From NCBI GenBank assembly GCA_034508935.3, contig CM067442.1, forward strand, positions 89,035,448-89,099,447: a DNA stretch of 64,000 nucleotides, written 5' to 3'. This document shows positions 21,883-31,884 of this stretch, piece by piece. The stretch is from Berghia stephanieae. Taxonomy: Eukaryota > Mollusca > Gastropoda > Nudibranchia > Aeolidiidae. The notes under the pieces are model-generated. The model was not told the origin of the DNA and did no database searches. It saw nothing but the letters and a program-made list of their open reading frames with translations. Made by a program: the position numbers and the translations under genes. The first letter of the stretch is position 1. Each line of letters starts with the position of its first letter.

Positions 21883-22359
21883 AATTTGTTTTTGTTTTTG
21901 TTTGTTTTACTATATTATTAGCAAAACTAATAATTTTTTTTTTAAATTAAGGGATGACATTTAAAATGTTTGTAAAACCACGTCTCATGAATTTTTCGCC
22001 ATCCAGATGATTTTGATGAATTGAATTATAACATAAACATTTAGTTTGTTAGTATGTTTGTTATTTTTAATGATTCTTACCTACTGAAACAAATTACAGT
22101 GTATGTGTAACATGCATTGCTTTTGCCTCTAGTAATAGTGAACCAGGAGATTAGACATCGTGGGGTTGCAAATACATTGTCTGCTCTTATATTAACACTA
22201 GTAAAAAGGCGTACCAAAGTCTGGAATCTCAATGTCTTTCAGCCTATGTTTACGTCTTAAGCCGTAGACTATCAATACTGCTAAATAATCGTGTTTTCCA
22301 TTTAAACAATTATTCAACTAAAATAAATACATACTCGGTATCAGATGGCCTTAGAAAAT
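21883..22359. other. no feature recognised
   Basis: AT-rich. No motif recognised. Confidence 0.5.
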
Positions 22360-22695
22360 CAGTAATAAAGACTTGTGGTTAAAAGCTGGACAAGATGAAA
22401 TTAGCAAACAAATCTCAACAAGAAAATGGAAATGGATTGGTCACACTGTCAGAAAACAAACAACGTATATTATTACGAGACAAGCTGTGGACTGGAACCC
22501 TGAAACTCAAGGAAAATGGAAGGTTGGGAGGCCAAAGAAAACATGGAGAAGGTATTGTGAGAAAGAGGTGAAGTTGACTGGGATGTCCTGGGGATAGATG
22601 AAGAAGACAAAACAAAAAAAAACAAAACAACAAAAAACAACAGGAGATGTACTGATGGAGCCCTGTGTACTACAAGGAATGTAAAGGATTAAATG
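22360..22695 (+). pseudogene. LINE 3' end (C-terminal coding remnant)
   Basis: The frame beginning near 22368 reads 'LWLKAGQDEISKQISTRKWK', then 'WIGHTVRKQ', 'ITRQAVDWNPETQGKWKVGR', 'PKKTWRRYCEKEVK' and 'GMSWG'. The pattern 'RKWRWIGHTLRK...WNPQGKRKRGRPKxTWRR' is the well-known C-terminal end of a group of non-LTR retrotransposons. Past a stop and a frame change, 'TDGALCTTRN' resembles the family's final 'ALCSTxxxK'. The copy is 5'-truncated, losing the endonuclease and reverse transcriptase, and ends in 'AAATGATGAATGAAATG', probably its short 3' repeat tail. It is not expressed as a gene. Confidence 0.85.
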
Positions 22696-22883
22696 ATGAA
22701 TGAAATGTAGGTATCTATTTTTTATTCTTCTAATAAGTGAAGAGAGGATTGTAAACCTCCAATGTTTTTTATCAGTCACTTCTACCCAATCGCATCTAAG
22801 TGTTGTCTATTGTTTGACGTTGTAAATACAAAAGTGTAAAGGCAGTAGGTACATTATTTAATCATAGCAACGTGCATCTATTT

Positions 22884-23012
22884 GCAGGTATGATGACCGA
22901 ACGCGATTTTGGGCTCAATTTAACATTGTCGTAATGGAGTATATTTTGTTTTGGTTTGAGAGTATTTCCATTCCACCAATGAGCCCATAAGAACTTGGTT
23001 TATCAGACCTTC
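22884..23012. mobile_element. MITE-3 foldback copy
   Basis: Left 'TGCAGGTATGATGACCGAAC' and 'TTTTGGGCTCAATT' are answered by right 'ACCAATGAGCCCATAAGAAC' and 'TTGGTTTATCAGACCTTCA'. The middle 'GTTTTGGTTTGAGAGTATTT' is shared with the copies at 36459 and 45935. About 130 bp, non-coding. Confidence 0.8.
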
Positions 23013-23399
23013 AAAAAAGTACAAAATAGGTAATCTCATAACTGAATAGTATTATTTATTTTTTTAAACAATTAATTGCGTCCAAACAATAATGGAAATT
23101 TCGAACGAAATTAAGAACTACGAAATCTTTAGCCTGAAAAGAATTTGGTTTACTTTTAAAATAGGTACTTGTTCATCGTCTTTCCTATCGGTAGCTCAGG
23201 CAATTTTTCAGATTTCAGAATTTCTAATAAATATACCTTGGTACTGACACGTTCGAATGCATTCTTTTTCTCGTTCAGTTACTTTTCACATATATGTATG
23301 TATATATCGGAGTGTTATTCGACACCAGAAACTCGGTGTGTCTTGTTCGACAGCTTGGTGGTAGCAGGGCTAAATGGTACAAGCCCTTACAAAGAGAAT
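23013..23399. other. no feature recognised
   Basis: Open frames at 23169-23518 have no recognised domain and run into the MITE that follows. Confidence 0.45.
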
Positions 23400-23808
23400 G
23401 TCAACATAGCATTGCGCATGCGTCTCTCTTATCAACTGATGAAATATCTATTGTTTGTGACATTATCAAATTATATTTGAGAAAACACTTTTCAAAGTTT
23501 CATTATATAATATTTTAATAAAATAAAAATATAACTAATAAACTTATTTTGATGGAACGTTCACAGTGATGTGTTGCAAAGAATTAAAAATGATAAGGAA
23601 TACACCCAAGTCCAAGATTAAATCACTGACTTCGCGGTTCGGTAACACAGACAAAAAGATCGCTGAGAACCGATTTAATCGGTGCATCGCTGTGAGCTTT
23701 TCATCAAAATATGTTTATTGGTTATGTTTTTATTTTATAAAAGTAAGTATATAATAACTTAGATTTCCTTAGTTTATAAGAGAGACACATGCGCAATGCT
23801 ATGTTGAC
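23400..23808. mobile_element. 409-bp element with 33-bp terminal inverted repeats
   Basis: The left end at 23400-23432 and the right end at 23776-23808 are inverted copies with 32 of 33 bases identical. They begin 'GTCAACATAGCATTGCGCAT'. The 343-bp interior is AT-rich and non-coding, with a smaller inverted pair around 'CGGTTCGGTAACACAG' and 'GAGAACCGATTTAATCGG'. This fits a non-autonomous DNA transposon (MITE). No target-site duplication is obvious, and no other copy was found in the window. Confidence 0.82.
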
Positions 23809-24249
23809 GTAAGATGCATGTCTAAATGGTTGTCTGATGACAGTGACTAATTAGAATGCTTAGGGATGAAATGATGCAAACAATGAACATTTCGAATGTA
23901 AACCCTTCATCAGTATAGAAAGTGCTAAACATATAAACAGAATGTAGTGTATGTTCCTTGTTGGATGCAGTCTGAATGACACGAAAGCCTAGAATGCCGA
24001 GAGGAGCATAGTAGTTGAGCAGCTTGAGTCTTGATTGGAAGTTTCTGGGTTCAAAGCCCAACCTTTTTTTTTTCCAAACCTCTTTTTTTTCCTTCTATCT
24101 ATTTTTTTTTATTTCCTTTGTCTTTAAATCTTTTTTATTGATTTGTGTATATGTTATTGTTCTTTTTATTATTATCATTCTTTCATTTTCTTCATTTTTT
24201 TCTTTCATTAATTTGTCACTATCATTTACATCAGTATAGTTTTACCATG
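23809..24249. other. no feature recognised, T-rich 3' half
   Basis: At about 24020-24062 'AGTTTCTGGGTTCAAAGCCC' resembles a Pol III B box followed by a T-rich run, perhaps a decayed SINE head. 24060-24230 is T-rich low-complexity sequence. Confidence 0.4.
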
Positions 24250-24256
24250 TTTTGCA

Positions 24257-24375
24257 ATAATAATAATAATATATAATAATAATAATAATAAATAATAAAT
24301 AATAATAATAATGATGATGATGATGATGAGATGATGATGTGATGATGATGGTGATGATGATGATGGTGATGATAG
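24257..24375. repeat. (AAT)n and (GAT)n microsatellite
   Basis: Imperfect AAT triplets change into GAT triplets at about 24312, with several interruptions. Confidence 0.95.
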
Positions 24376-24511
24376 AGAGGGAGTTGTTCGTGTACTGGGA
24401 GAAAAACCGAGAATGGTAGAAATTGCGAGGTTTTAAAAAAAATTATTATTTTATTTTTTTGAATAGACAAGATTCATTGGAAACGACAACTAAAACAACA
24501 ATCAAGTGCCA

Positions 24512-24600
24512 AATTATCTGGTGATAATAGAATAGACACCCGAGTTTCGGGAGTCGAATTATCTGGTGACATAATACACCCGAATGTCGGGTGTCGAATT
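24512..24600. repeat. Two-copy tandem repeat with internal hairpins
   Basis: 'AATTATCTGGTGA' followed by a short spacer and a palindromic 'CACCCGAxxxTCGGGxGTCG' occurs twice in a row (24512-24556 and 24557-24596), and a third 'AATTA' begins afterwards. The second hairpin, 'CACCCGAATGTCGGGTG', is perfect. Confidence 0.85.
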
Positions 24601-24603
24601 ACG

Positions 24604-24604
<1 letters not shown>

Positions 24605-24681
<77 letters not shown>

Positions 24682-24682
24682 C
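24605..24682. repeat. (TA)n then (TG)n microsatellite
   Basis: About 50 bp TA followed by about 26 bp TG, directly upstream of a SINE-A. Confidence 0.97.
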
Positions 24683-24690
24683 AGTGTCTG

Positions 24691-25152
24691 TGCGCTATGT
24701 GGTCTTGCATTCGAATCGGAAGGCCCTGTGTTCGAGTCCCGCTCTGACCGGCGCCTAGTTGAGTCATTAGAAAAGGCTCTTTACTCACACTCTACTCAGG
24801 CGTAAAATGAGTACCTGGTCGTTAACAACGTTGTGTTTGTCCCTCCAAAGATGTAATATCGCCTAATTTCAATGCATTAAAACTTATTTTCCTTGTTGTA
24901 ATTAAAGATATTTGTGTGCATTGTGAAGTAAGTTGTTATGAGATCGTGTTATAATTAGATCCACACAGTTCTATTAATCTTTATTATATTTGTTCAAGCA
25001 ATGTAAACCACTATAGTCCACTTTGTGGACAATAAATAATAATTACTACTACGAACAGGCGACATGTCTCGTCCTATATGTTGCTATTGGCTAGGGAGCC
25101 CATGTAAAGCGCTTTGAGCATATTTAATAGATATTGCCCTAACTCAAGCTCA
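24691..25152 (+). mobile_element. SINE-A copy split by a 187-bp insertion
   Basis: The head and middle (24691-24866: 'TGTGGTCTTGCATTCGAATC', 'GTGTTCGAGTCCCG', 'AAAAGGCTCTTTACTCACAC', 'TAATATCGCCTAA') stop within the conserved 'CGCCTAACAGGCG' block. The rest ('ACAGGCGACATGTCTCGTCC', 'CATGTAAAGCGCTTTGAGCA') resumes at about 25054. The break is clean, so the SINE was present first. Confidence 0.88.
24867..25053. mobile_element. 187-bp insert of unknown class inside SINE-A
   Basis: The insert starts 'TTTCAATGCATTAAAACTTA' and ends with the hairpin 'GTCCACTTTGTGGAC' followed by 'AATAAATAATAATTACTACT'. The A/T-rich triplet-like 3' end after a short hairpin is suggestive of a retroposed 3' end. There are no terminal inverted repeats, no tRNA-like head and no second copy here. 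Confidence 0.65.
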
Positions 25153-25167
25153 AGTTTTGTGAGCCCG

Positions 25168-25256
25168 TTGTGTCTCTCTCCTCATCTCCGCTCTCTATGT
25201 ATCTTTCTCTTTGTCTCTCTGTCTCACTATCACCTTCTCTCTCTCTTTCTCTCTCT

Positions 25257-25299
<43 letters not shown>

Positions 25300-25425
25300 C
25301 TCTCCATTTTCTCAGTCGGTTTAAGCCTCGTTCCATTATGCCATACAAATCCACCCATTTCTTTGAAATCCTCATGGTCTGTTGTCTAACCGCCCCCCCC
25401 CCCCCACCCCCACCCCCTCCCTCGC
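25168..25425. repeat. (TC)n block and C-rich tract
   Basis: TC-based repeat at 25168-25305, then a C-rich stretch with C13 and shorter C runs at 25391-25425. The Ser/Leu-rich frames here are artefacts. Confidence 0.93.
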
Positions 25426-25603
25426 GCCTTTTCTCCTCCCTCCTTAATACTGCTTCAAAACAATTTAATCAATATGCTTTATAATTACAAATATCATAAT
25501 ACATACAAATATGAAAACTTCAAGGTAGGTAAGGCTAATATAATATTTACAAAGGTTAAGAATGTTTCATGCTTAATTCTTTTGATTTAAAATTACTTGT
25601 ATA

Positions 25604-25798
25604 GACTTGCATTTCAAAATACATTGATGTCAACATTTCCTTGGTCCAATACCAATCATTCAGCAAGCTAAATGCGCTTCAGAATCCAGTCTTCATTTTA
25701 CACTCTTACAAAAGCCGTGCATGTCTTTGCACTCATTCACACCCGAGTCGAGTGAAGTAATATGTTTAAAGTGTCTATCTCATAACACGAAGTTAGAG
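25604..25798 (+). repeat. Left arm of a ~195-bp inverted repeat pair
   Basis: Starts 'GACTTGCATTTCAAAATACA' and ends 'TCTCATAACACGAAGTTAG'. It is about 90 percent identical in inverted orientation to 27181-27375. The loop between the arms is about 1.38 kb and contains a C31 tract and MITE-2 copies. Confidence 0.9.
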
Positions 25799-26094
25799 CC
25801 GAGGGTATGTTATTTTTGCGGATATTTTCGTTAACCATCTTATCTCTGACAGCACTAAGCACGACTTGGCATTGTTAAATTGTTAATTTAACCATACCAC
25901 CTTGTCACTGTTTAAAATTTACGGTTGGATATTTGAGCACGAAACGATACTAATACTATGCCTTCATAGAGGTTATCAATCACATTGCTAATTTTAACTC
26001 TTCATATGATTTCAGCGGCTAACTCGCGAGCGCAGTCCAGCCAGGCTTAAGCGGATCTGCCTGTTTCAAATGCTTTTGAGCACACACCGCCCCC

Positions 26095-26126
<32 letters not shown>

Positions 26127-26480
26127 TTTCACCACTCCCTCCCTTCTATCTCCAGAGATTGTGTGTCGCTGAGTCTAAGCTAGTTTGGAAGTACTTTATG
26201 GGTGTAGAATAAATTAAGAATCTCATTTCTAATAGTCAAACTGTGCTGATTCTGAACTTATATTATGCTGTTTTGTTTCCATTTTTATAAATGTCTACAA
26301 GTACATACTTAATGTTTCACCAAGGGAGCAGCAATAGCAATGCAACAACAGCTTCAAAATCGCAGTTCTACCGCTGTCTGTTTTTATTGTTTTTTTTTTT
26401 TTTCGTTGTTGTTGTTTAAACGGCATGATTTTGAACCATCAAATCCTGACATTAAACGGTAAAAAGCCTGCATTCAACTT
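25799..26480. other. interior of the inverted repeat, with a C31 tract
   Basis: A broken C run at 26089-26126, of which 26096-26126 is 31 consecutive C, is the longest homopolymer noted. A T-rich run lies at about 26390-26403. No coding feature was found. Confidence 0.7.
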
Positions 26481-26665
26481 ACTGCCATACTATGACAAAA
26501 CACTTTTTTTTATTTCGGTAGATTATAGTAATCTTCAATGTGAGAAAAATGGCAAACTGGATATTTCTTTAAAGTGTTAGATTTCAACATTTTTGACAAT
26601 TTTATGGTCATTTTAATGAGCAAAACATTTTAAAAAATTGCTATGCTGTTTTGTGTAGAAATAAA
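26478..26665. mobile_element. possible decayed MITE-1 relative
   Basis: 'CTTACTGCCATACTATGACA' resembles the MITE-1 outer end, and 'TTTTATGGTCATTTTAATGA' resembles its inner block. The inverted half is not convincing. Confidence 0.35.
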
Positions 26666-26679
26666 GACTTTATCTAAGG

Positions 26680-26860
26680 ACCAACATTGACGTCACTCAG
26701 CTCTTTGTTATTATTTTTAGACAGCCATTTTCATTAGTAGCCACTGAAATGTATTAATCAGACTATAAACGTTTAAGGTTTCACATACACATATAGTTTT
26801 GTGTACTGGTACGTTATATCAGACTGGCTGGTTGTTGTATGAGCTTTTTAACTTAACACA
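26680..26860 (+). mobile_element. MITE-2 copy 1 (carries a CRE)
   Basis: 'TGACGTCACTCAGCTCTTTG' (CRE consensus TGACGTCA at 26688-26695) is followed by 'TTATTTTTAGACAGCCAT', 'AATCAGACTATAAACGTTTA', 'AGTTTTGTGTACTGGTACG' and 'CAGACTGGCTGG'. The blocks keep this order in the other copies. Confidence 0.8.
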
Positions 26861-26877
26861 TAGCATCAATATGAAGG

Positions 26878-27010
26878 ATCAAAGTTGACCACTCCGCTCT
26901 TTGTTACAGTTTTCAGATAGCCATTTGGATTATTTGTTCTCACTAAACTATTATGATATTATCAATCAGACTATCAACGTTTAAGGTTACTCATAATTCT
27001 GTGTGTTGGT
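26878..27010 (+). mobile_element. MITE-2 copy 2
   Basis: 'GTTGACCACTCCGCTCTTTG', 'AGATAGCCATTTGG', 'AATCAGACTATCAACGTTTA' and 'TCTGTGTGTTGGTGCG' match copy 1. The CRE is mutated (TGACCACT). It runs directly into copy 3. Confidence 0.78.
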
Positions 27011-27177
27011 GCGTAATTTGTGCTTATGCGTTTAGGTAAAACACTCACATCATTTGCCAGCCGATTTAACGTGCCAACTCAGAAAAGTATGTGAAACCTC
27101 GAATGTTTAATAGTCTGATTGATATAATACATCATCAACATGGCTATCTAAAATAAATAACAAGGAGACAAGTGATG
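27001..27177 (-). mobile_element. MITE-2 copy 3, inverted
   Basis: In inverted order: 'TGCGTTTAGGTAAAACACTC', 'CATTTGCCAGCCGAT', 'ATAGTCTGATTGATATAATA', 'ATGGCTATCTAAAATAAATA' and 'ACAAGGAGACAAGTGATGGC'. The terminal CRE is mutated. It is nearly identical to copy 4. Confidence 0.8.
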
Positions 27178-27180
27178 GCG

Positions 27181-27375
27181 CTAACTTCGTGTTATGAGTT
27201 AGACACTTTAAACATATTACTTCACTCGACTCAGGTGTGAATGAGTGCACTATAGGCATGCGCGGATTTTGTAAGAGTGCAAAAATGAAGCTGGATTCTT
27301 AAGCGCATATAGCATGCTGAATGATTGTTATTGGACCAAGGAAATGTTCACATCAATGTATTTTGAAATGCAAGT
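27181..27375 (-). repeat. Right arm of the ~195-bp inverted repeat pair
   Basis: Inverted partner of 25604-25798, starting 'CTAACTTCGTGTTATGAG' and ending 'TTTTGAAATGCAAGTC'. It lies between MITE-2 copies 3 and 4, which are themselves direct repeats of each other. Confidence 0.9.
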
Positions 27376-27377
27376 CT

Positions 27378-27600
27378 TGTGTTGGTTCGTAATTTGTGCT
27401 TATGCGTTTAGGTAAAAACACTCACATCATTCGCCAGCCGATACAACGTGCCAACACAGAAAACTATGTGAAACCTCGAACGCTTAAGTGTGATTGATAT
27501 AATACATCATCAGCATGGCTGTCTAAAATAAATAACAAGGAGATAAGTGACGTCAATTCCGTTGCTATTTTATCCGACTGGTGGAAGTCGTGAGTATTTT
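27378..27600 (-). mobile_element. MITE-2 copy 4, inverted (carries a CRE)
   Basis: Repeats copy 3 ('TGCGTTTAGGTAAAAACACT', 'CATTCGCCAGCCGAT', 'ATGGCTGTCTAAAATAAATA', 'ACAAGGAGATAAGTGACGTC') with an intact CRE at 27548-27555. The following 'CCGACTGGTGGAAGTCGTGA' and 'TTTTACCCAAACGTATATCA' match the far end of the plus-oriented copy at 54070, so two copies may be joined here. Confidence 0.78.
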
Positions 27601-27660
27601 ACCCAAACGTATATCATCAATAGAGAGATGGATGGGGGGAATGGGGCGAAAGGGGGCATC
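27601..27660. other. G-rich spacer
   Basis: A short purine-rich stretch between MITE-2 and a weak SINE-C-like tail. Confidence 0.4.
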
Positions 27661-27775
27661 GGGAATAAGGTATTGTCGTTCCTGTGATGGGTCCCTTTAT
27701 TACCTTCAGTCAATTTTCCATATTGAAAACGAAGAAAATTTTCCTCAGAATGAATAAAGGAAGTTTTTACTTTTT
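27661..27775 (+). mobile_element. possible SINE-C tail fragment
   Basis: 'TTTTCCTCAGAATGAATAAA' followed by 'GGAAGTTTTT' resembles the SINE-C 3' end 'TTCCCCTATGGGATGAATAAAGATAAT'. The upstream similarity is weak. Confidence 0.4.
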
Positions 27776-28498
27776 GTCTTTTTTACTTATTCTAAGATGC
27801 GAAGGAGTCCAAGGCACCCCTGACTCATATAAATAATTACGTCTCTGCACATTGAAGATGCAATAATAAGAAAAAGGTAATAAAAAAAAGTTTGTTCACA
27901 CACCATGCTGCCCAAACATTGAAAGCAAACAAAACGGGAAATGGCTGCCATGCCAGAAATAATAATCATTGCATCAGCAATCGTTATCTACAGGGCAGTA
28001 ATTAAAAAGAATACCGTAAATGATGATACTACATTCCCTTTAACAATGGAAGTGCACGTGTCCTCGAAGACGAGAGCCTGGATGGTTGGCATTGAGTGAT
28101 GGGTAATATCCGATATTTCGAACTACCGGGTATTTCCAAGTACTGATATTGAAATCCAATCCGTGTTTGTAAACCAAAGTTTGGTAACAAGCCCAGTCGT
28201 GCACATGACTGGGGTGGTGAATGTTGTTAAATTGAGTAGTGATTCCCAGCGTTGAGTCCATGGGATAGACATTTCACTTACATTGCTCGTCAACTGACTC
28301 CGGTATGCATAAGCAGTGATTGACATTGTAAGAGTGCTAGTACAAAAGGACGCCGAACAGAATACTTGTACTATATGGATTAGAGCATGCTGAATCCTTG
28401 GAGAAGCGCTATAATAATATTCATATCTTTTCAAAATATGTTTGTATGTAAAGGAAAGGAAAATTAAACAATAAAGAGGTGCTATATCATGTTATGTG
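27776..28498. other. single-copy-looking DNA, no gene recognised
   Basis: Minus-strand frames at 27787-27969, 28040-28261 and 28123-28434 are longer than average for this AT-rich DNA but show no known motif, no signal peptide pattern and no shared copy. Confidence 0.45.
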
Positions 28499-28540
<42 letters not shown>

Positions 28541-28565
28541 CCGCATGCGTGTGTGTGTGTGCATG
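28499..28565. repeat. (TG)n microsatellite with GC-rich interruption
   Basis: (TG)n interrupted by 'GCGCCCGCATGCG', then TG again. It could adopt Z-DNA. Confidence 0.95.
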
Positions 28566-29276
28566 CGCGCGCTATTGTACGAAATGCCATCGATTTAAGC
28601 ATTATAGTAAGTAAACTCGTAAATTTAAAAACAAAGTGTTTGATTTTTTTTATTAAAGAGTCTATGAACTTTATACAAAGCAGAGGTGTCTTCAAAAGGG
28701 TGGACAACTGGTAACTATTCTAATATCGGTTTTTATAGTTTTGTCGTTGCTGTTGTTGAAACCATTTGAATATGACTTCTTAAACTATTTGAATTGGAAA
28801 TTGCAATTATGAAAAAAAGGTAACGTAATAAATGTTCCAACTTTACACATATCAAATAAATAGTCTCGAATGAGAATTTCTGCAATCGGGTATTCGAAAT
28901 AAAGTTCGATATAGACGTACCAAATACCAGTATCGATCATCTCTCAACATCGACTCAGATTGTTTATTCTGAATTCTGACAATATATTGATTGGAGAGGC
29001 TGTGGAAATAATATCGTTTAAATATAAATATTTAAATAAACAACATGGCAGGCAGAGAGTTCACAGGTGCTTTGAGATATTGTTACAAAGGTGTGTTCAG
29101 ACCAGCCTTAGACATAGAAGATACTAAATGACTGTCTTTTATCACGGTTTTTATTTTATGAGTTATAGTGAAATCTGTATTGATGCGACTTTCAAGGGTT
29201 TTAAAATAGCGGCTGAGATAGAAAATAAAAACGTTATAAAAGACGAATATGTAATCTGCTTTATCGTATATATACG
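28566..29276. other. no feature recognised
   Basis: AT-rich DNA upstream of a SINE-A. Confidence 0.5.
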
Positions 29277-29582
29277 TGCGGTTATGTGGTCTTGTGGTAT
29301 GACACTCGATTTTGGATCGGAAGGTCTTGGGTTCGAGCCTCGCGCTCGGCACATAGTTGAGTCCTTGGAAAAGGCTCTTTACTCACATTCTCTCACCGTA
29401 CTCAGGTGTAAAATGAGTACCTAGCCGTCAACAGCGTTGTCTTTGTCCGAAAAATTGTAATATCGCCTAACAGGCGTCATGTCCCGTCCTACATGTTAAA
29501 TTTTGCTGTTGACCAGGGACCCCTTGTAAAGCGGTTTGAGCACATTTAGTGGATATTGCGCTATTTAAAGCTCAATTTTAAA
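29277..29582 (+). mobile_element. SINE-A, complete copy
   Basis: The head 'TGCGGTTATGTGGTCTTGTG', 'TATGACACTCGATTTTGGAT', B box 'GGGTTCGAGCCTCG', 'GGAAAAGGCTCTTTACTCAC', 'GTGTAAAATGAGTACCTAGC', 'TAATATCGCCTAACAGGCGT', 'CATGTCCCGTCCTACATG', 'CTTGTAAAGCGGTTTGAGCA' and 'GGATATTGCGCTATTTAAAG' are all present. It is about 300 bp and least damaged of the copies. Confidence 0.93.
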
Positions 29583-29951
29583 AAATTATATCTACCAAAA
29601 ACCTTTAAAAACTAGAAACTGTCGGCGAAAATTAATGACAAACAGTAGACGGACAAAACATTCCGCAAAATAATTCAATCCAACCTTTACCAAGATGGTA
29701 AATTAAATTTAGACCATTTTAAATGATGGTAATTTTTTAAAAAACAGAGACATTTTTAAAAAGCTCACAATAACAAAAATGGTAAGTGAATAAAAATAGA
29801 ATTAATTAAAAATCCATGATTAAGAACCGAACTCATTTGCGTGAGTTTCTGTAGGTTCGTCAGTCAGTAGAACACGATTAAGCACTCAATTTGGTATACA
29901 GGGCTTAGTATTATAATTTACGGTTCGAAACTAAGTGCCTTTCGATTGCGT

Positions 29952-29955
<4 letters not shown>
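29583..29955. other. no feature recognised
   Basis: A-rich, with repeated short 'TTTTAAAAA' stretches. No element was assigned. Confidence 0.5.
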
Positions 29956-30016
<61 letters not shown>

Positions 30017-30058
30017 CTCTCTCTCTCTCTTGCTCTCGCTCTCTCTCTTCTTTCTTTC

Positions 30059-30130
<72 letters not shown>
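29956..30130. repeat. (CT)n then (TA)n
   Basis: About 135 bp of CT-based repeat is followed by about 35 bp of TA. Confidence 0.96.
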
Positions 30131-30135
<5 letters not shown>

Positions 30136-30185
30136 CGCTCCATTGTTACATGTCGAGCACTATTCGTACCATAGTTTATCCAACA

Positions 30186-30188
<3 letters not shown>
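30131..30188 (-). repeat. Conserved 58-bp unit between two (TA)n tracts
   Basis: 'TAATTCGCTCCATTGTTACA', 'TGTCGAGCACTATTCGTACC' and 'TTTATCCAACACGATA' are the inverted counterpart of 50993-51052, which also borders a (TA)n tract and lies just 5' of the Penelope-like fragment. It may be part of the same element family. Confidence 0.75.

Positions 30189-30252
<64 letters not shown>
30189..30252. repeat. (TA)n, about 32 units
   Basis: Pure TA run. Confidence 0.98.
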
Positions 30253-30253
<1 letters not shown>

Positions 30254-30597
30254 TCGGTCTTCTTCATATGCTGACTTTCCTTCTGAACGACATTCGGCAA
30301 GGTCGGTGATGTCGTTTACTTATAGTTGTTGTTCCTACAGTTTAGTCCTTGACCTTTTTAATTGGGAAACTCCTGCCTCAACAGCGAATGTTGGAGGTGT
30401 CAAGATTTAGATTTGAGTTACTTTTTGTGATCTTTGTGGGGACTACAAATTCTTTAAACAAGTATAATAGGCCGACATTCATTTCCATCAATTATTTTTT
30501 CAGTGTGGATACAATAAAGTCAAATGGCTGATCATTACGGTCGATTGCACAAGATTGAGGATCTCACAACTGTCACAGTCCCATCTTTTCAAGCCTG
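30253..30597. other. no feature recognised
   Basis: AT-rich. The 60-codon frame at 30349-30531 has no recognised motif. Confidence 0.45.
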
Positions 30598-30654
30598 ACA
30601 CACACACACACACAGACACATACACACACACATACACACATTATCTATCTCTCT

Positions 30655-30687
<33 letters not shown>

Positions 30688-30690
30688 TCG
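30598..30690. repeat. (CA)n with CT-rich centre
   Basis: Two (CA)n runs separated by a short CT-rich piece. Confidence 0.94.
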
Positions 30691-31319
30691 TCCTCTCTGT
30701 TCTTCAAAACAGCCATTCTAATAGCATTTTTTTAAACATCAGGAATGCAGTTTTATCAAGAATAAAATTGAGATATAAAAATGTATAATGAAAAATTGTC
30801 GGAGCCAAAGAGGCTTGTTCTTCGCACAATATTTGATTTTCTAAAATACATTTTGGGAGCCTCGTCTTGGCATGACCTCGGGTTGTTCATGTCATGTCAC
30901 ATGTGAAAAACCAATATCATTTATTCCAACACCTTCCATTTCTCTTGTCAATAAGTGATAAGGGATAATTTGTGTTATACAGCCCTGAACTCATTTTGGT
31001 CAGAAAACTTATTTTCCTTTTGTTTTTTTGTTTGTTTTTTTTTCCTCTATCTGTCTCACACACATACGTACATGAAAATGCTCACATAAAAACCTTCACA
31101 AAAATGCAAACACACACATACACACAAAAGAAAACAACTTAATATTACATTTTTACACTTCTTTTTTACATTTTCCTATATAGTTTAAGCTAATTTTGTC
31201 CTAAATTGTTTTGGTTATTTATGGTATATCCTGTGTCCTATGATATTCTGAATGAATTGTAGTGGTGATCATGTAGGTAAAATCGTTACTTAGTTTTATG
31301 CTTTGATGGAACTTTGATG
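30691..31319. other. no feature recognised
   Basis: Includes scattered CA-rich and T-rich low complexity. Nothing else was assigned. Confidence 0.5.
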
Positions 31320-31321
31320 GC

Positions 31322-31365
31322 CGTGCACACACACATACACACACCACACACACACACACACACAC

Positions 31366-31425
<60 letters not shown>
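31322..31425. repeat. (CA)n then (GA)n
   Basis: About 45 bp of CA-rich repeat followed by about 50 bp of pure GA. Confidence 0.96.
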
Positions 31426-31504
31426 GTGAGATGGAAAGGTTAATAAAACTTTTACAAAACAGGATCGAAGATTTCAGAGAATTACAGTTTCAATCCAGTT
31501 ACCC

Positions 31505-31592
31505 ACACAAACATACACATGCACACACACACACACAGACACACACACACACACACACACACAGACATATATATATATATGTATATATATTA
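31505..31592. repeat. (CA)n then (TA)n
   Basis: CA-rich repeat with interruptions, then short TA. Confidence 0.94.
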
Positions 31593-31754
31593 TAGACATG
31601 CGTATTCTTGTGTTTTTTGTCAATTAACTTTTTTGTTGTGCCCAAGAAAAAGAAATTAATACAGATGACGAGCTTTCTTTTCAATTATTTGTTTTTTAGA
31701 ATTATAAAATAAAAAGGTCAACAGAATAATGACAGACTTAATTAAAGACCATTG

Positions 31755-31827
31755 TCGTCGTCGTCGGTCGTCGTCTTCTTCTTCTTCTTCGTAATCACGA
31801 TCACCATCACCACCTCCAACACCATCA

Positions 31828-31884
<57 letters not shown>

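Noticed and set aside
28123-28434. 103-codon minus-strand frame as an exon
   Set aside because: No motif or splice pattern I could defend.
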